64,000 nucleotides of DNA from Panopea generosa. Taxonomy: Eukaryota > Mollusca > Bivalvia > Adapedonta > Hiatellidae. Location of the stretch: contig CM055912.1 in NCBI GenBank assembly GCA_029582155.1, positions 1,550,001 through 1,614,000 on the forward strand, given 5' to 3'. The notes under the pieces were generated by a model. That model was not told the DNA's origin. It worked only from the letters and a program-made list of their open reading frames with translations, and did no database searches. A program made the translations under genes and the position numbers. Shown here one piece after another: positions 12,461-23,505 of this stretch. Positions within the stretch are counted from its first letter, which is position 1. Every line of letters begins with the position of its first letter.

Positions 12461-14805
12461 ATGTATGCTAATGTGAAGCAGAGAGGTAAGAGTTATAAAA
12501 TAAAGTGAGTAACCTGTATATTTGTTATCAATATTACCACAAAACCACGGATAGTACTCTGTAGGAAACTTTAAAGGGTATTCAGTGGCTGTGGCAGTGT
12601 TTACTTTTGGTGATGAACATATTAAAGTAACCAGTGTCTACTGTTTTATAACAATAGAAAAGGGTAATTATAACTCTAATGTAATTCAGCAAATTTGTAA
12701 TAGCAATGTAATTTATGTTTTTTCTACATACAATTTTTTATGCACTGTTTCAAGTCTATTTTATATGATTTTGTTTTGTTCTCTGGGAAATTTTACCTGA
12801 AATCAGCACTGGATAGTGGACTGGCTTTAGAACAAAACTGATATTATTTATCAGTTAAATAAATAGATATTACAGGGCCTGATAACCAGGCTATTTCTTC
12901 AAATGAAAGTTTGCAGTAAACTTTAAACAGAGTGTGCTGGTCATACCTATAAAATCAATGTAAATTCATACCTATAAAATCAATGTAAATATATAAAATG
13001 CTTACATTATAGCCAAGGAAAAGGAATGCAGTAAAAAGAAAACTGGTGGTGGGCCACCGCCCAATTTAACGGAATCTGAAGAGAAGGTAATTGAGGGCCT
13101 GCAGGGAAAACCCCAGTTAGCTGGCATCGAGGGTGGTGTGGATACCTCAAAGACAGGTAAGATTCAACTTTTTGCCGTTAATAAATCCAAAGATAGTTAT
13201 TTAAAAAGTGCCCATAGTTGGTGGGAAGCAGTCAATTTCTAAGAATATTTTTACTATATTGATCATTAGTACTATAGCTTTGACAATAAGCTGTCAGAAA
13301 ATCCTGTGCTTACTTAAATCAAGGTTTTGTTTACTATACACAGTTGGCAGTTATTTGGTAATTTAAACATGAATTAAATAGATTATCATTACAAAAGGTG
13401 AATAGATGCAAAGTTTGATTTTCTTTGCAGATATTTATTTAACATCATGCAGCACTGTATGACTCGGTTCCAGTGTTGTTTATTGCATAATATAACATAA
13501 TTTTTTTTACTGTTTGTATAATTTTTATAGAGACAAAATTTTGACTCGTGCTAGAATTGTTATTTTGTTAAGTCATGTTCATAGTATAAATAATTGTTTT
13601 CTGATTCCTGACACAGTTGTTGAAGAATCTGTAGACAGCAGTTTTGTGATCCCTGACACAGTTGAGGATTCTGCAAATACATGCAGTAGTTCCGTGATCC
13701 CTAACTCAAGGCAGTCATTGTCAGTGGAGAATTCAGACAACATCAGAGGTATGTTTAAATATAGATAGGGTTACTTGTTAGCTCTACTAGAAAAAGTAAA
13801 ACTTTTTTTTTGATGAATATGGCTTTCTAGTTTATATTAATTATACTGAATGTTTGTTTCCTTTGCAAGCTGAGAATTGTTGAGAGTGCTGAGAACTTAC
13901 TGAGAACAGTCTGTAGAACGATATTGGCCTTTTTGGGCCTCTTGTTTCATCAGCGGCCTTATTGATCAGATTTTGAATTATTTCTCTGTTACTGTCAACT
14001 AAAATTGGTCAACTTAGTCTGAAAGCGACACCTAGCTCTTTATTGCCTACCATCTTGCACTTTGAAATAGATTTGTAAATGCAATATTATCAAAATAATG
14101 TTATGAAATTAAAACAACAAAATAATGTTATGATATTAAAACAAACGATTTTCAGATGCTTTGTTTGAGGAAGTGATATCACAAAGTTGATAATGTTACT
14201 TACAAGTAATTCATGATAGCCATCTTACATTGGGGTGTGTAAGACAAGATTATGTAGCATTATTAAAAAATGCAGATATTTCGGTCTGGTATGCAAGAAA
14301 ACGTTGTTGGTACTCTAGAAGTTAAATTTAATGGTGAATCCTCATGTAAATTGGTCAGAAGGTTTGTCTTGTCTGTTTGTAATTTCGATAATGTAGTTTA
14401 GGGTTGAAATTTGATCACATATGGTCATAAGTAGGTCTGAGGTGAGTGATATCGGGGCATCTTCACCCTCTTGTTTCAAAAACAGCTTCAAGTATGTCAG
14501 ACAGTAATTTTGACAGTGTATTGCATAAAGATTGTAAGTTTGCAATTTTGGTTTCAGTGAAAGGTAAAAAGAGGAAAATGGCAGCAGACAATCTGCTGGA
14601 TCTAGAGATGAAAAGGGCCATACTGGAAATTGAACTAACAGAGCAGTGGAAAGACCAAGAAAATAAAATGTTCGAAATTAAGAAGGAGTATCAAATACAA
14701 CAATTGAACAGAGAAAAGATTATTTATGATTTGAAAGAACAAGTTCTGAGAGAAAACTTAAAAAATGCATTTGAACAGAATTACTTAACAGTACAGGAAA
14801 TGTAA
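12461..14805 (+). CDS. Myb/SANT-like family protein, N-terminally truncated, four exons
   Basis: Exons: 12415-12485 (coding from ATG 12461), 13013-13156, 13617-13748 and 14558-14805 (stop TAA). All introns are GT-AG and all junctions are phase 1, which strongly supports one spliced reading frame of about 182 residues. Exon 1 gives MYANVKQR. Exon 2 continues AKEKECSKKKTGGGPPP, then 'LTESEEKVIEGLQG' and 'GIEGGVDT'. The TGGGPPP segment after a 'N-x-K-x-R' helix end is typical of Myb/SANT-like DNA-binding proteins related to Harbinger-associated and NAIF1-type factors (family knowledge). Exon 3 repeats an 'IPDTV' motif. Exon 4 is a Lys/Glu-rich coiled coil (LLDLEMKRAILEIEL onward). The helix-turn-helix N terminus expected upstream is absent: a TAG lies in frame just before the ATG, 12 bases upstream of it (12449-12462 region). 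It could be a short isoform or a decaying gene. The predicted product is nuclear, by family. Confidence 0.7.
12938..12992. repeat. Short tandem duplication in intron 1
   Basis: 'cctataaaatcaatgtaaat' occurs twice in direct tandem order just before the exon 2 acceptor. It is a recent small duplication with no clear function. Confidence 0.7.
13870..13960 (+). repeat. Terminus of a bivalve-type dispersed repeat
   Basis: 'ggcctttttgggcctcttgttt' at about 13936 matches the right end of the repeat at 16421-16845 ('ggccctcttgggcctc' then 'ttgttt'). Only the end is recognisable. It lies in intron 3 of the SANT-like gene. Confidence 0.4.
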
Positions 14806-15150
14806 TTATTAGCTCAACAATTTGAAGAATTATATGTCTATGACATTAAATTTTGCATCTATGTTGCAGCTTTGAATAGAATTTTGCATGCAAGGTACTA
14901 TCATGTACAAATAGAGGATAATAGTTAGTTTTAGTGTAATATCACATAGTCATGTTCCTATGATTGATTGTAATTGACTAATTGATAGAAAAGCTTCCAA
15001 AATGGATTAAATCAATTTTTAGTTATAATAATCAGTGATTGTTTCTTCTTTTTTATTTTGAATAATTAAAGGCATTTTTGATATTCAAGAAATTAATGTC
15101 ATGTTCAAGAACTGTCTAGGGGAAACACAAGAGTGGAAGTTCACTTACTG
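14806..15150. other. 3' flank of the SANT-like gene
   Basis: AT-rich sequence containing the presumed 3' UTR. No canonical AATAAA is seen in the first 200 bases. An 'attaaa' occurs near 14846 and 'aattaaagg' near 15066. No other gene is seen. Confidence 0.4.
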
Positions 15151-16110
15151 ATTATTTTTAGAACTCACCTGAGCATGAAGTACTCAAATTGTGATCGCCT
15201 GGTGTGTGTTGTCTGTCTGTCCACACTTTACCTTGTGAATGCAAAAGAGGCTGCCTTTTTTCACTGGATTTTCATAAAATTTTGTCAGTATGACTGTCTT
15301 GATCAAGTTTGAATATGGGTCATCTGGGGTCAAAAACTAGGTCACCCAGTTAAAAACCTTGTGTATGCCATACAGGTGACATTTATCTACCAGTATGGTC
15401 TCAAATTTCAGTCAGTAGAATTTCTTGTAAATCAACCAATTACATGAAGACTTCATCTTCATTCAGATATAGTCCAAAATGTTGATTTCACATTCAATTT
15501 CTTATCAAATTTTATATGACAGTATTATCATTAACTCCCTGCTCTTAAGGTTGCTGTTAAAAAAAACATTTTTAAAATAATTTGAAGTAATTCTTTATTT
15601 AAGACTTTGAAGAAAAGGGAAGCTACCCTACTCGCCTTGGAGTCCACGTTGGTGTCAAACCTTTGTTAAGTTTTTCGTATCACCCCACTTTATTTCAAAA
15701 CTATTGGAGGCGTGGCTTTGAAACTTACCATACTTTTTTACCATCATAACCTCCATCAACAGAAAAGAGTACATAACTCTGTCAAGGTCTTTGACATAAT
15801 TATGCCCCTTTTTGACTTAGAAATATATTGAATATTGATAAAATCCACTTATTGACTTAACCCTTAGAGATATTGCTTTGAGACTTTGAATGCCTGTTAA
15901 CATCATTACCCCCATCTGTAGACAAGAGAAGGTAACTCTGTCAAGGATTCGTTTTAAAAAAATCTTAAAAGTTGGAGTACTTTGGAACCATCATGACACC
16001 TATCTGTAAGCAAGAGTAGATAACTTTGTTAAAATGTTTCTTAATTTGTACTTAGAAATTTCTAGTTAAAGTCTTGTGTGCCCTTAACTGTCAAAGTTTT
16101 GTATTATTGG
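15150..16110 (+). repeat. Bivalve-type dispersed repeat with internal direct repeats
   Basis: It begins 'cacctgagcatgaagtactc' and contains 'ggggtcaaaaactaggtcac'. From about 15600 a roughly 180-bp unit recurs in diverged form, with landmarks 'aactctgtcaaggtctttga', 'aactctgtcaaggattcg' and 'aactttgttaaaatgtttc', each preceded by a 'caccatcatgacctccatct'-like phrase. I recognise this as a style of non-coding repeat common in bivalve genomes. No transposase or RT remnant is seen in it. Confidence 0.6.
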
Positions 16111-16420
16111 CAAGCACTAAAAGAGTTTAGCGTGATGTCCTACTGACAGCTCTTGCTATAGAACTTGTGAATGTATAACATTTATGATTTTGGTACAGTT
16201 CAATGTTTCTTAGATCTTCCGCTTCTGTTTTTTAAACACATTTACAGAGGTTGTTATAAGAATAAAATGTAGGCATTTTAATTGTCAGCCAACACAGTGA
16301 TATTTTCATGTGATTTAATTACTGTCTCACAGAAATGAAATGTGATACTTGCTTTAAATTGAATTATTATTTTGTAATGTTAAAGCAATTTGTGATATTT
16401 GATTTATGATACAAATGTAT

Positions 16421-16845
16421 AGGGGCTCTCTAAGGGGACTTAGAACTTTACATAGGGATACTATGGGAAAACAGAAAATTCTCTTTTTCTTTCATCTATT
16501 CAGAAACCACTAGGCCAATTAAACTGAAACTTCACATGGATGTTTCTATTGCATAGAAGACTATACAGAAGATTTTTTTTCTATCTAATTTCAAAATGGC
16601 CACTGTTACTAAAAATAGTCCAACACTTAAAAAATCTTCTTCTCATGAACGACCCAACAGATTTTCAAAATGTTTATGTAGTAATGATGACCAACTATAG
16701 TCTTGTTAGATTTGTTCAAATGGTGTCCCTAGGGTTAAAAATGACCCCACCCCAATATTTCTATTGCATAGGAGAATTTCAAAAAGTGCTATGACCACAT
16801 GAGTCAGTAGAGCGTCCTCAGGCCCTCTTGGGCCTCTTGTTTTAA
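16421..16845 (+). repeat. 425-bp dispersed repeat, + copy
   Basis: Matches 34331-34756 in inverted orientation over its whole length. Shared landmarks: 'accactaggccaattaaact' (as its complement), 'ctattgcatagaagactat', 'catgaacg-cccaacagatt', 'gtccctagggttaaaaatga', and the terminal 'gagcgtcctcaggccctctt'. The open frame at 16540-16794 is a by-product of this repeat and not a gene. Confidence 0.85.
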
Positions 16846-17199
16846 TTCTAGAACTGTAAATGTTGATATCAGTATAAGATTGTTACATTTCCCTTGTAAA
16901 CTTAAAGTAGCGGTGTTTGAAATATATTTGAGAGTATAACCGTTCAGTTTTTTTACCAGTAGTTCATAATTCTAAATTTACACTGTCAGCATTGATTTTA
17001 CTATTTAACTGATACATAGTTGTGAATTGAAATGCTTGTTATATTTTTATTCATCAATTTCTACATTGCATTTTTTCTTAGAGTTGGGGAACAAAGTGCA
17101 GAAAAGTAATTTTGTTGTAAATCAATAAGAACATCAGATTAATTTATATATGTATGTCAACTTTTAGTAAATTCCATAACATTTATTGTTTTATTATTT

Positions 17200-17335
17200 A
17201 AACTGGATACATATCATACCATGTATCCGTGGCATGATACTCCTTTGTGGCAGAGCTCAGAATACTGTCTTAAGTAGACACTGTCAAGATATAACTGAAA
17301 CGCAATTGAAAAGTACTATAAACCCCATACAACAA
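17200..17335 (+). repeat. SINE S1, 3' fragment
   Basis: Matches the 3' half of the full SINEs at 28549 and 45881 ('atcataccatgt', 'ggcatgatactcc', 'ctgtc-taagtagacac', 'taaaccccatacaacaac'). The tRNA-like head is missing, so this is a 5'-truncated or eroded copy. Confidence 0.75.
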
Positions 17336-17679
17336 CTACAACCTGAACCTTCCACCTTCCGTCAACAGTCTCTCTGATGATTGATAAAAGATAGTCAGGC
17401 TTCTCCACAGATCATTTAAGAACAGGGGCACCCCAGCATTAGAAATGGTATTCACCTAGCACTTACATTCTTGAACAGAATTTTGCAAAAGTTTACCTTC
17501 TTCCAAATCATTATTGTTCATTGCATATATTTTCTCATTGTAATGCTTAAAATAAAAATCATTAAATATGATGATTTTACCTGATTAATGAGTTTTATTA
17601 GTGAAATATATTTCAATGAATGCCTTTCACAGAGCTTGAAAATGTATTGAAAGTGTTTACGCATTCTTACCCTACTAGG

Positions 17680-17880
17680 CTAGTGCTTGTATTCCTTCCT
17701 TTAGAGAACCCTGACAGTATCTATCATTTTCTTTGGTCTCTCACAGCTGATTCAAGTGTGGGAAATCATCGGAATCATATCGGATATCAAATGCCATGAA
17801 AGAACTGTACATCACAATATCCATCCAGCCCAACAAGAGGTCTAGCGACAAGTTATTTTAGTTAAATGACATCAACTGTA
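17680..17880 (+). other. Possible orphan terminal exon
   Basis: A good acceptor ('ttttctttggtctctcacag' ending about 17750) is followed by 33 open codons to a TAG near 17848. No family is recognised and no upstream donor is assigned. It could be an alternative last exon of the SANT-like gene or chance. The rest of 17336-18185 shows nothing further. Confidence 0.2.
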
Positions 17881-18188
17881 AAGTGCAAAACATGCCTGCG
17901 TATATTGCCAATTGTTTCAATCGAGACAACATATAGTTTCCCAAACAGTTCCAAACCAGCTGGGACTCAAAATCGGTCCCAAAATGTTGATGTAGAAAGT
18001 TAAACATGAGTCTTAGAGAGGAAGCTGAAAGAGGTGTGTTTACTAGTATAATTAACTAGTAATGTTGTTAGTATAAGTAATATAATACACTTGCATTCAT
18101 TTTCAAGTTTGAGCTGTTTCTTTATATATTCAGCTAAAATTATAACACAATACATAATTATATACATACGGTTCCTGGTGTTGAGAAC

Positions 18189-18258
18189 ATCTTTATAGTG
18201 TAATGTAGCACACTTTTCTATATGAAAAGAGCTCCAGGTTCAAATCCTGGTGAAGACC
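18189..18258 (+). tRNA. tRNA-like fold (pseudo-tRNA or SINE head)
   Basis: A 70-nt cloverleaf can be drawn. The acceptor strands 18189-18195 and 18251-18257 pair at 6 of 7 positions with one wobble. The D arm is short with a GTG/CAC stem. The anticodon stem CTTTT/AAAAG has loop CTATATG (anticodon position ATA), and the T stem CCAGG/CCTGG is perfect around TTCAAAT. The helix is extended outward by 'tgttgag' (about 18178) pairing with 'ctcaaca' (about 18259). The ATA anticodon and a short variable loop argue against a working tRNA. Confidence 0.4.
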
Positions 18259-19299
18259 TCAACACTTTCAATCATTGTACAACATAAACACTTAATTCTA
18301 TCAGGCATAACTAACACATGAATGCTTATTCTGTATAATACATCCTTTAGAGACATTGGACTAGCCTAAAGTTTCTCATCAACTTCATCAACAAAATTGT
18401 CATTTTATGAATAATTGCAGCATGCACAATAGTCCTGTTACATTTGTATACATTAATTTATTTAAAAAATGAAACTCTTGACTACTATTTTAAGGTATTA
18501 TTATATCATGACTTACCAGATATATATCTGTGTAATTTTAGTGTTGTTGTATAAAGCCATAATTTGAAAAAATAATCACAGTTTACTTAAAAAATAAATT
18601 CACATTAAAGTATCTAAAAAAGTTATTGATAATGGATGCATTTCACAAAAATAAAGATAGTGACACACAAACAAACACAAATATTTTATTAGACATAAAA
18701 CAGCACTTGCGTGTGCATAGCCATACAACAAATATCAACATAAACATAAAACAAAAATTAAAATTCATCCAAATGAACCCAGAGTAGTTTCATGCAGAAT
18801 ATCATTTTCTTATCTCTCACCACTAAGGTTGTAAGTTAAAGTCACAATTGTTCCAAAAACTTCATGCGAGAAAGTTTTTTTTCTTTCAATTTCATGCATG
18901 GTTATAATCATTCCCATGAGTCGGGGTTTGAAGTTTGTACAAATCAAGATGCAGGGGTGTAAAGGGACCCTTTAATGGTACATTACACAGGAATACTTGT
19001 GGAAAATAGAAAATATTTCATTTTCTCCTTCATTTCATTTGTGTAAAAATAATGTTCAATTTGAACCATTGTGTAATGCAAATTCAAAATAATTAGATTT
19101 GGTTCAATAAAGAAGATTAAATTCCCACAAAGGGCCAGGATAGATCAAAAAAAAAAAGAAAAAGTTAAACAGTTTTATGGGAAGGGTGATGGGCAAAGGT
19201 TGCGGGTTCGATTCCCAGTACGACCTTGTGACCTTTAAAATTCTCAATATTGGTTCAACAGAAGAAGCCGATTTGAAAGCATGTCTTACTTTGCAGTTG
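18259..19299. other. Non-genic AT-rich stretch
   Basis: No gene is seen. A degenerate tRNA-like B box ('gcgggttcgattccc') lies at 19200-19216, with no matching stems around it. Otherwise ordinary AT-rich sequence. Confidence 0.4.
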
Positions 19300-19670
19300 A
19301 ACTGAATTAAATTAGCAGAATTACAGCTACAAATTCTCTTTTGACAAAAATGAAGATAAAAAATGATGATACATGTAACTTTTGCAAAGCACATGTAGAA
19401 AACATTACACACTTATTCTGGAAATGTAAGTATGTAAAAACATTCTGGAATAGCTTTATAACAGCATGCAATGACAAAAACATAATACTTCAACATCATT
19501 GAAGTATGAAAGATATTATCTTTGGACCAGTAAAACATGATAATATTTTAAATAAATTAATTTTTTATGTAAAATACTATATTTATATCATTCTTCATCA
19601 TTTATACCACAAATCAAATATGTGTACTAAACTGAAAAAATAAATGCAATTAAAAATTTTGTTTTTCTAT
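19300..19670 (+). pseudogene. LINE (L1/Tx1-like) ORF2 C-terminal fragment
   Basis: From about 19329 the frame reads TNSLLTKMKIKNDD, then C-x2-C ('CNFC'), 'ENITHLFWKC' and 'VKTFWNSF', followed after a stop by 'DIIFGPVKHDN' and 'LNKLIFYVKYYIY'. The C-x2-C...H...C arrangement and the '(I/L)N...I...K.YIY' tail are typical of the C terminus of L1/Tx1-type ORF2 proteins. There are stops at about 19500 and further downstream. This is a 5'-truncated dead copy. Confidence 0.75.
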
Positions 19671-19925
19671 TTTCTGTGTCAATGTTAATGTGTTTTGATC
19701 AAAATTTCACATGTCGAGTACATACCTACTTGATTATACTATACACTCATGTCAGGTCAATTTGACCCAATTAGTGTCGAATATTTCGACCGGACGTTTT
19801 TATGCAATTTTCGCACGTAAATCTCGTGCATCGGTATATTGAAAACCGGTTTATCACTGACCGACATCCTATACACCTTGTATGTGTAAAAAACATTTTA
19901 GTTTCTAACTCACACTGCTTTCAAC

Positions 19926-20790
19926 ATGCCTAGGCTGTCTGAAAACCAGAGAATTGAATCTCTTCGATTGCTTGGTCTGGTGTCAGCATCATTGGCGTCG
20001 CTAGACAGATGAATTGCAACAGGCGTACTATCATTAACCTGCAGCAGCATTTTGCATTTTGGACCGCCCTAGAGCGGTAGGCCCAAAGTAACTGCGGTTG
20101 GACGTCGACGCTTCAATACGGCTAAAAGTACAGCGATTGAATACAGCATATCATCGCAAACCGTTTTGAGACGTTTACGTACCGGCCTGGCACCAATCAG
20201 ACCAATGCGACAATACGTTGGACAAGTTCTAAATAAAGCAAATCGTCACCGCCGTCTGCTCTGGGCGCGACGTCATCGTCACTGGACGCGTGCCCAGTGG
20301 TCCAGAGTGCTGTTTTCAGATGAGAGCAGGACAACGTAAGTTTTGCAGACGGTAGGTTACGCGTGTATCGAAGACGCGGGGAGCGTTACGATTACAACTG
20401 CGTAATTGAACGTGATCTCTTTGGGGGAGGTGGGTTAATGGTCTGGCATTATGGGGGTATAAAGACCGACCTAACTGTTGTTCAAGGAAATATGAATGCC
20501 GATCGCTATATCGATCAGGTTCTGCAACCAGTAGTGGTTCCGTTCTTGACTGCTCACCCTGGTATTCTAATGCATGACAATGCTAGGCCGCACACAGCAT
20601 TGCGCACTAGGGAATTTCTACAGAGAAACGGCGTCGGCATCTTGCAGTGGCCTACATGTAGCCCTGACATGAACCCTATTGAGTATATTTGGGCATTGCT
20701 TGGGCGAAATGTGAGGATATATCACGAAATTAACAATGTCCATGATCTTACAAGGGCCTTAATCCAAGAATGGAACGCTATCCCGATATA
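19926..20790 (+). pseudogene. Tc1-like transposase pseudogene (DD34E)
   Basis: ATG at 19926 begins MPRLSENQRIESLRLL, an N-terminal helix-turn-helix start, but meets a stop within 30 codons. Further frameshifts and stops follow before the catalytic region. 'VLFSDES' (first Asp, about 20310) is separated by a frameshift from the long open frame 20363-20839. That frame holds 'MHDNARPHTA' (second Asp) and 'SPDMNPIEYIW' (catalytic Glu), with exactly 34 residues between Asp and Glu, the Tc1 signature. After 'EWNAIP' the sequence turns into AT-rich DNA, so the C terminus and right inverted repeat are lost. GC is higher than in the neighbouring DNA. A possible left end lies near 19744 ('cactcatgtcaggtcaattt'). 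Confidence 0.85.
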
Positions 20791-20839
20791 TAATAATTAT
20801 ATATTGTTTAAATGTGAATACATGTACAAACCTACATAA

Positions 20840-23377
20840 ATACACTGCATTTAACTGGTTTATCTCAAGTATGTATCTGCATGAGATAGTGTAGACACTT
20901 TGGTTGTTATTACGTACATGATACTCAAATTGATTTAATCTCCATTATACATCTGTATTTTACAATTTAAATATGAAGAATGTTTGAACTTCTGAAACTG
21001 AATTCAAAACGTATATGATTAATCTTCAGTTCGTATCCGTTTGCAACTGTTGTGAAATGAATAATTTGCATTCGTCTTGTTACATTTAACACTAAGATGG
21101 TTTATCTCCAGTATATATGCGTATATGGACGTTTAAAATCGATGGTAATGTATTTCGATACATCAAACATAACATTTATTGGTACATCTGGCGCACAAAT
21201 GGTTTATCTTCAGTTTCGGATTGCATATGACGTTTTCATTGTGCAATTCAATAAAACATTTTTACTACAAACATAAAATGCAAATGCATTATCTGCATGT
21301 GACGACATATAAATAAACTCGACGTAAACTAATTATCATATACAACTAAAGTTTATATACACGAAATTCTAATGTTTCTACATGCGATGACGTAAACACG
21401 AAGAACTTAAAGCAATGTGTCACCGAACTCAGAATCGTGCTTAATTATTGTCGGCCTTTTGGTTCTAACCAGTTGGTGTAAGTTTAAACAAGTGGGGAAT
21501 TAGCTGATGGGCAGCCTACACCCAAGTGATATTTCGATGACACACGTGGGGTCAGTCTAACTTCTAACAGTAGACTTAATTTAATGTCCAATGCAGTACA
21601 TAAGTCTTTTGGTGTTTAACACTTTTATTTTTGATGACTGAATATCGGAACAATAGGTTTAAGATAGTTTATAGGTTCCAAAATATTAAATTAACACCGT
21701 TGGAATAAGTTCGTAAAGAATAGTAGTCTTTAGTAATAATTTAAAATAATTGACTAAAGATTTAGTTCCGTTTGGCTATCGTAAATTATATAATGGCTAG
21801 CGTTATACCATTTAAAATACTAAGCCCTATCTCTCCCTCTCTTACTTATCTATATGTAATTCCCTTTATTTCAAAAACCTTTCTTTATATCATACATTCC
21901 TAAAATGGATTAGCCAATAAAATTAACTTTGAATATTTAACCAATAAAAATCATTTTAACAATTAACGAATGACTTCTAGTTTTACATATATTATGACTT
22001 AAAGCTAGTAAGCTGCTAGAGGTTAATAATTAAGATTTTCTTATCAAATGTAATTAACATAATATAATCAAACAAACTATAACAATCAAACAAGTCCTAG
22101 AAATGAGCAATTATTTCATCCTCGTGTCAACACATATCAACTCAAAATCAAATGATTATATCAACACCTGGAGGCTTTTCTCCAAAATAATAATACTTGG
22201 ATTTTATAACTGATTGACTAAGATTTTAAAATTTGATATAACATAGAAATGAAAATTTAAATACCTTCTCTTATTAACTAAAATACAGTTGTTATTAACA
22301 CCTCTAGGGTTTCTTGTTACACCATGGCTTGTATAATGATTACTATAATGAAACGTGTATATACTGCATATTAATAAAATTCTCACCTTTTAACAAAGCT
22401 CTACAAACAATCAGATACCTACACCATTTTACTATAAACATAACTAAAAAATTTAGCTTTTACCTTTTAATTGAAATTTATTTTTTTTTATTTATTTTAT
22501 TATTTTTATTATTTGATAACAGCAATAAAATTATAACAGTAATTTTATGCCTGTTACAAATGCATTCGAGTACATACGACGACTCTGTAAACGTCTCATT
22601 ACAAATCTGTTACTCAAATGGTTTATTGGCAGGATTTATCTCAATAGAAAGTTTTTACTTATCTTTTCAATATCGGCGAGTACAATTTCTAAGTCTCATA
22701 TCAGTCATGTTAAAATGTTAGTCATATTTAATGGTAAGAAGTCCACTAATGTAAACATAGTAAGCTGAGAGTGTCATTACAGCTTATCAAAGAAACCCGT
22801 ACGATGTTATATTGTACAAATACTTACAATGGGGCTAAGACTACCTTAGTTAAAATCCTGAGTGAAAAAGACGTCGATAACTAACACACAAACTTGGCAT
22901 TAGAAACAAAATAGATTATTCAAACAATTGTTTTAGTTGTAAATCAATAACTTATTCGGATAGCAGTTTCACAGTTTAGGTAAACACAATTTTTACTGCA
23001 GAACAGAACGTAAGTTTACGAGAAAACTACATTTTTTTTACACAATCTGACAGTTAAATCGTTTTATAACCAGTATACTGTGTATCTCTGCACGTGACGA
23101 TCTAAAGCGTACATATTTAATGCATTTTCATGTGAGGGTTAGATGGTACATATTAGGTCGTATTTACATTTAAAAAACACAAAACAAAAAAACTTCCACT
23201 AAAAATAAGTGTTTATTAATTAAACGAAATTGTTGATTGTTCTGTTGACCATTGTGTATGCATATATAAATGTTTTATTAATACACATAATAGATAATCA
23301 CAGGTGTGTGCATGCGTGTAATTTGTTAACGAAAAAATGTGCAAACGTCTTATTACACATCTGAAAACTAACACAGA
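20840..23377. other. Non-genic stretch with a recurring 'tttatctycagt' motif
   Basis: No gene is seen. A motif like 'ggtttatctccagtatatat' recurs at about 20858, 21023, 21099 and 21201, each followed within 20 bases by a 'gcatatgacg'-like segment. The rest is AT-rich. Small open frames here show no family features. Confidence 0.4.
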
Positions 23378-23505
23378 GGAGCGCATCTCCCAGTGGTAGA
23401 ATATCTTATCCAAGATCGGGGTGAGGGTAGGTGTTCGAGTAGAGGGGATGTGTGGTTAGCAAGACACTTTTACAGCATATGCCTGGTATTAATTCTATCA
23501 GGGAA
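23378..23505 (+). repeat. SINE S2 copy joined to a satellite array
   Basis: tRNA-like head 'ggagcgcatctcccagtggt' with an A box, a decayed B box ('ggtgttcgagtag'), then 'gcaagacacttttacagcat' and 'ctatcagggaaga'. The order matches the - strand SINE at 55484-55692 ('gagcaagaca', 'cgcatatgc', 'cccaggaaga'). At about 23505 the SINE body stops and the first 211-bp satellite unit begins with no gap. Confidence 0.65.

Noticed and set aside
16540..16794. 84-codon + frame
   Set aside because: It lies wholly inside the 425-bp dispersed repeat, whose inverted copy at 34331 does not keep the frame.
22314..22768. Overlapping + frames of 135 and 73 codons
   Set aside because: AT-driven, Phe/Leu/Ile/Tyr-rich, without recognisable motifs or splice sites.
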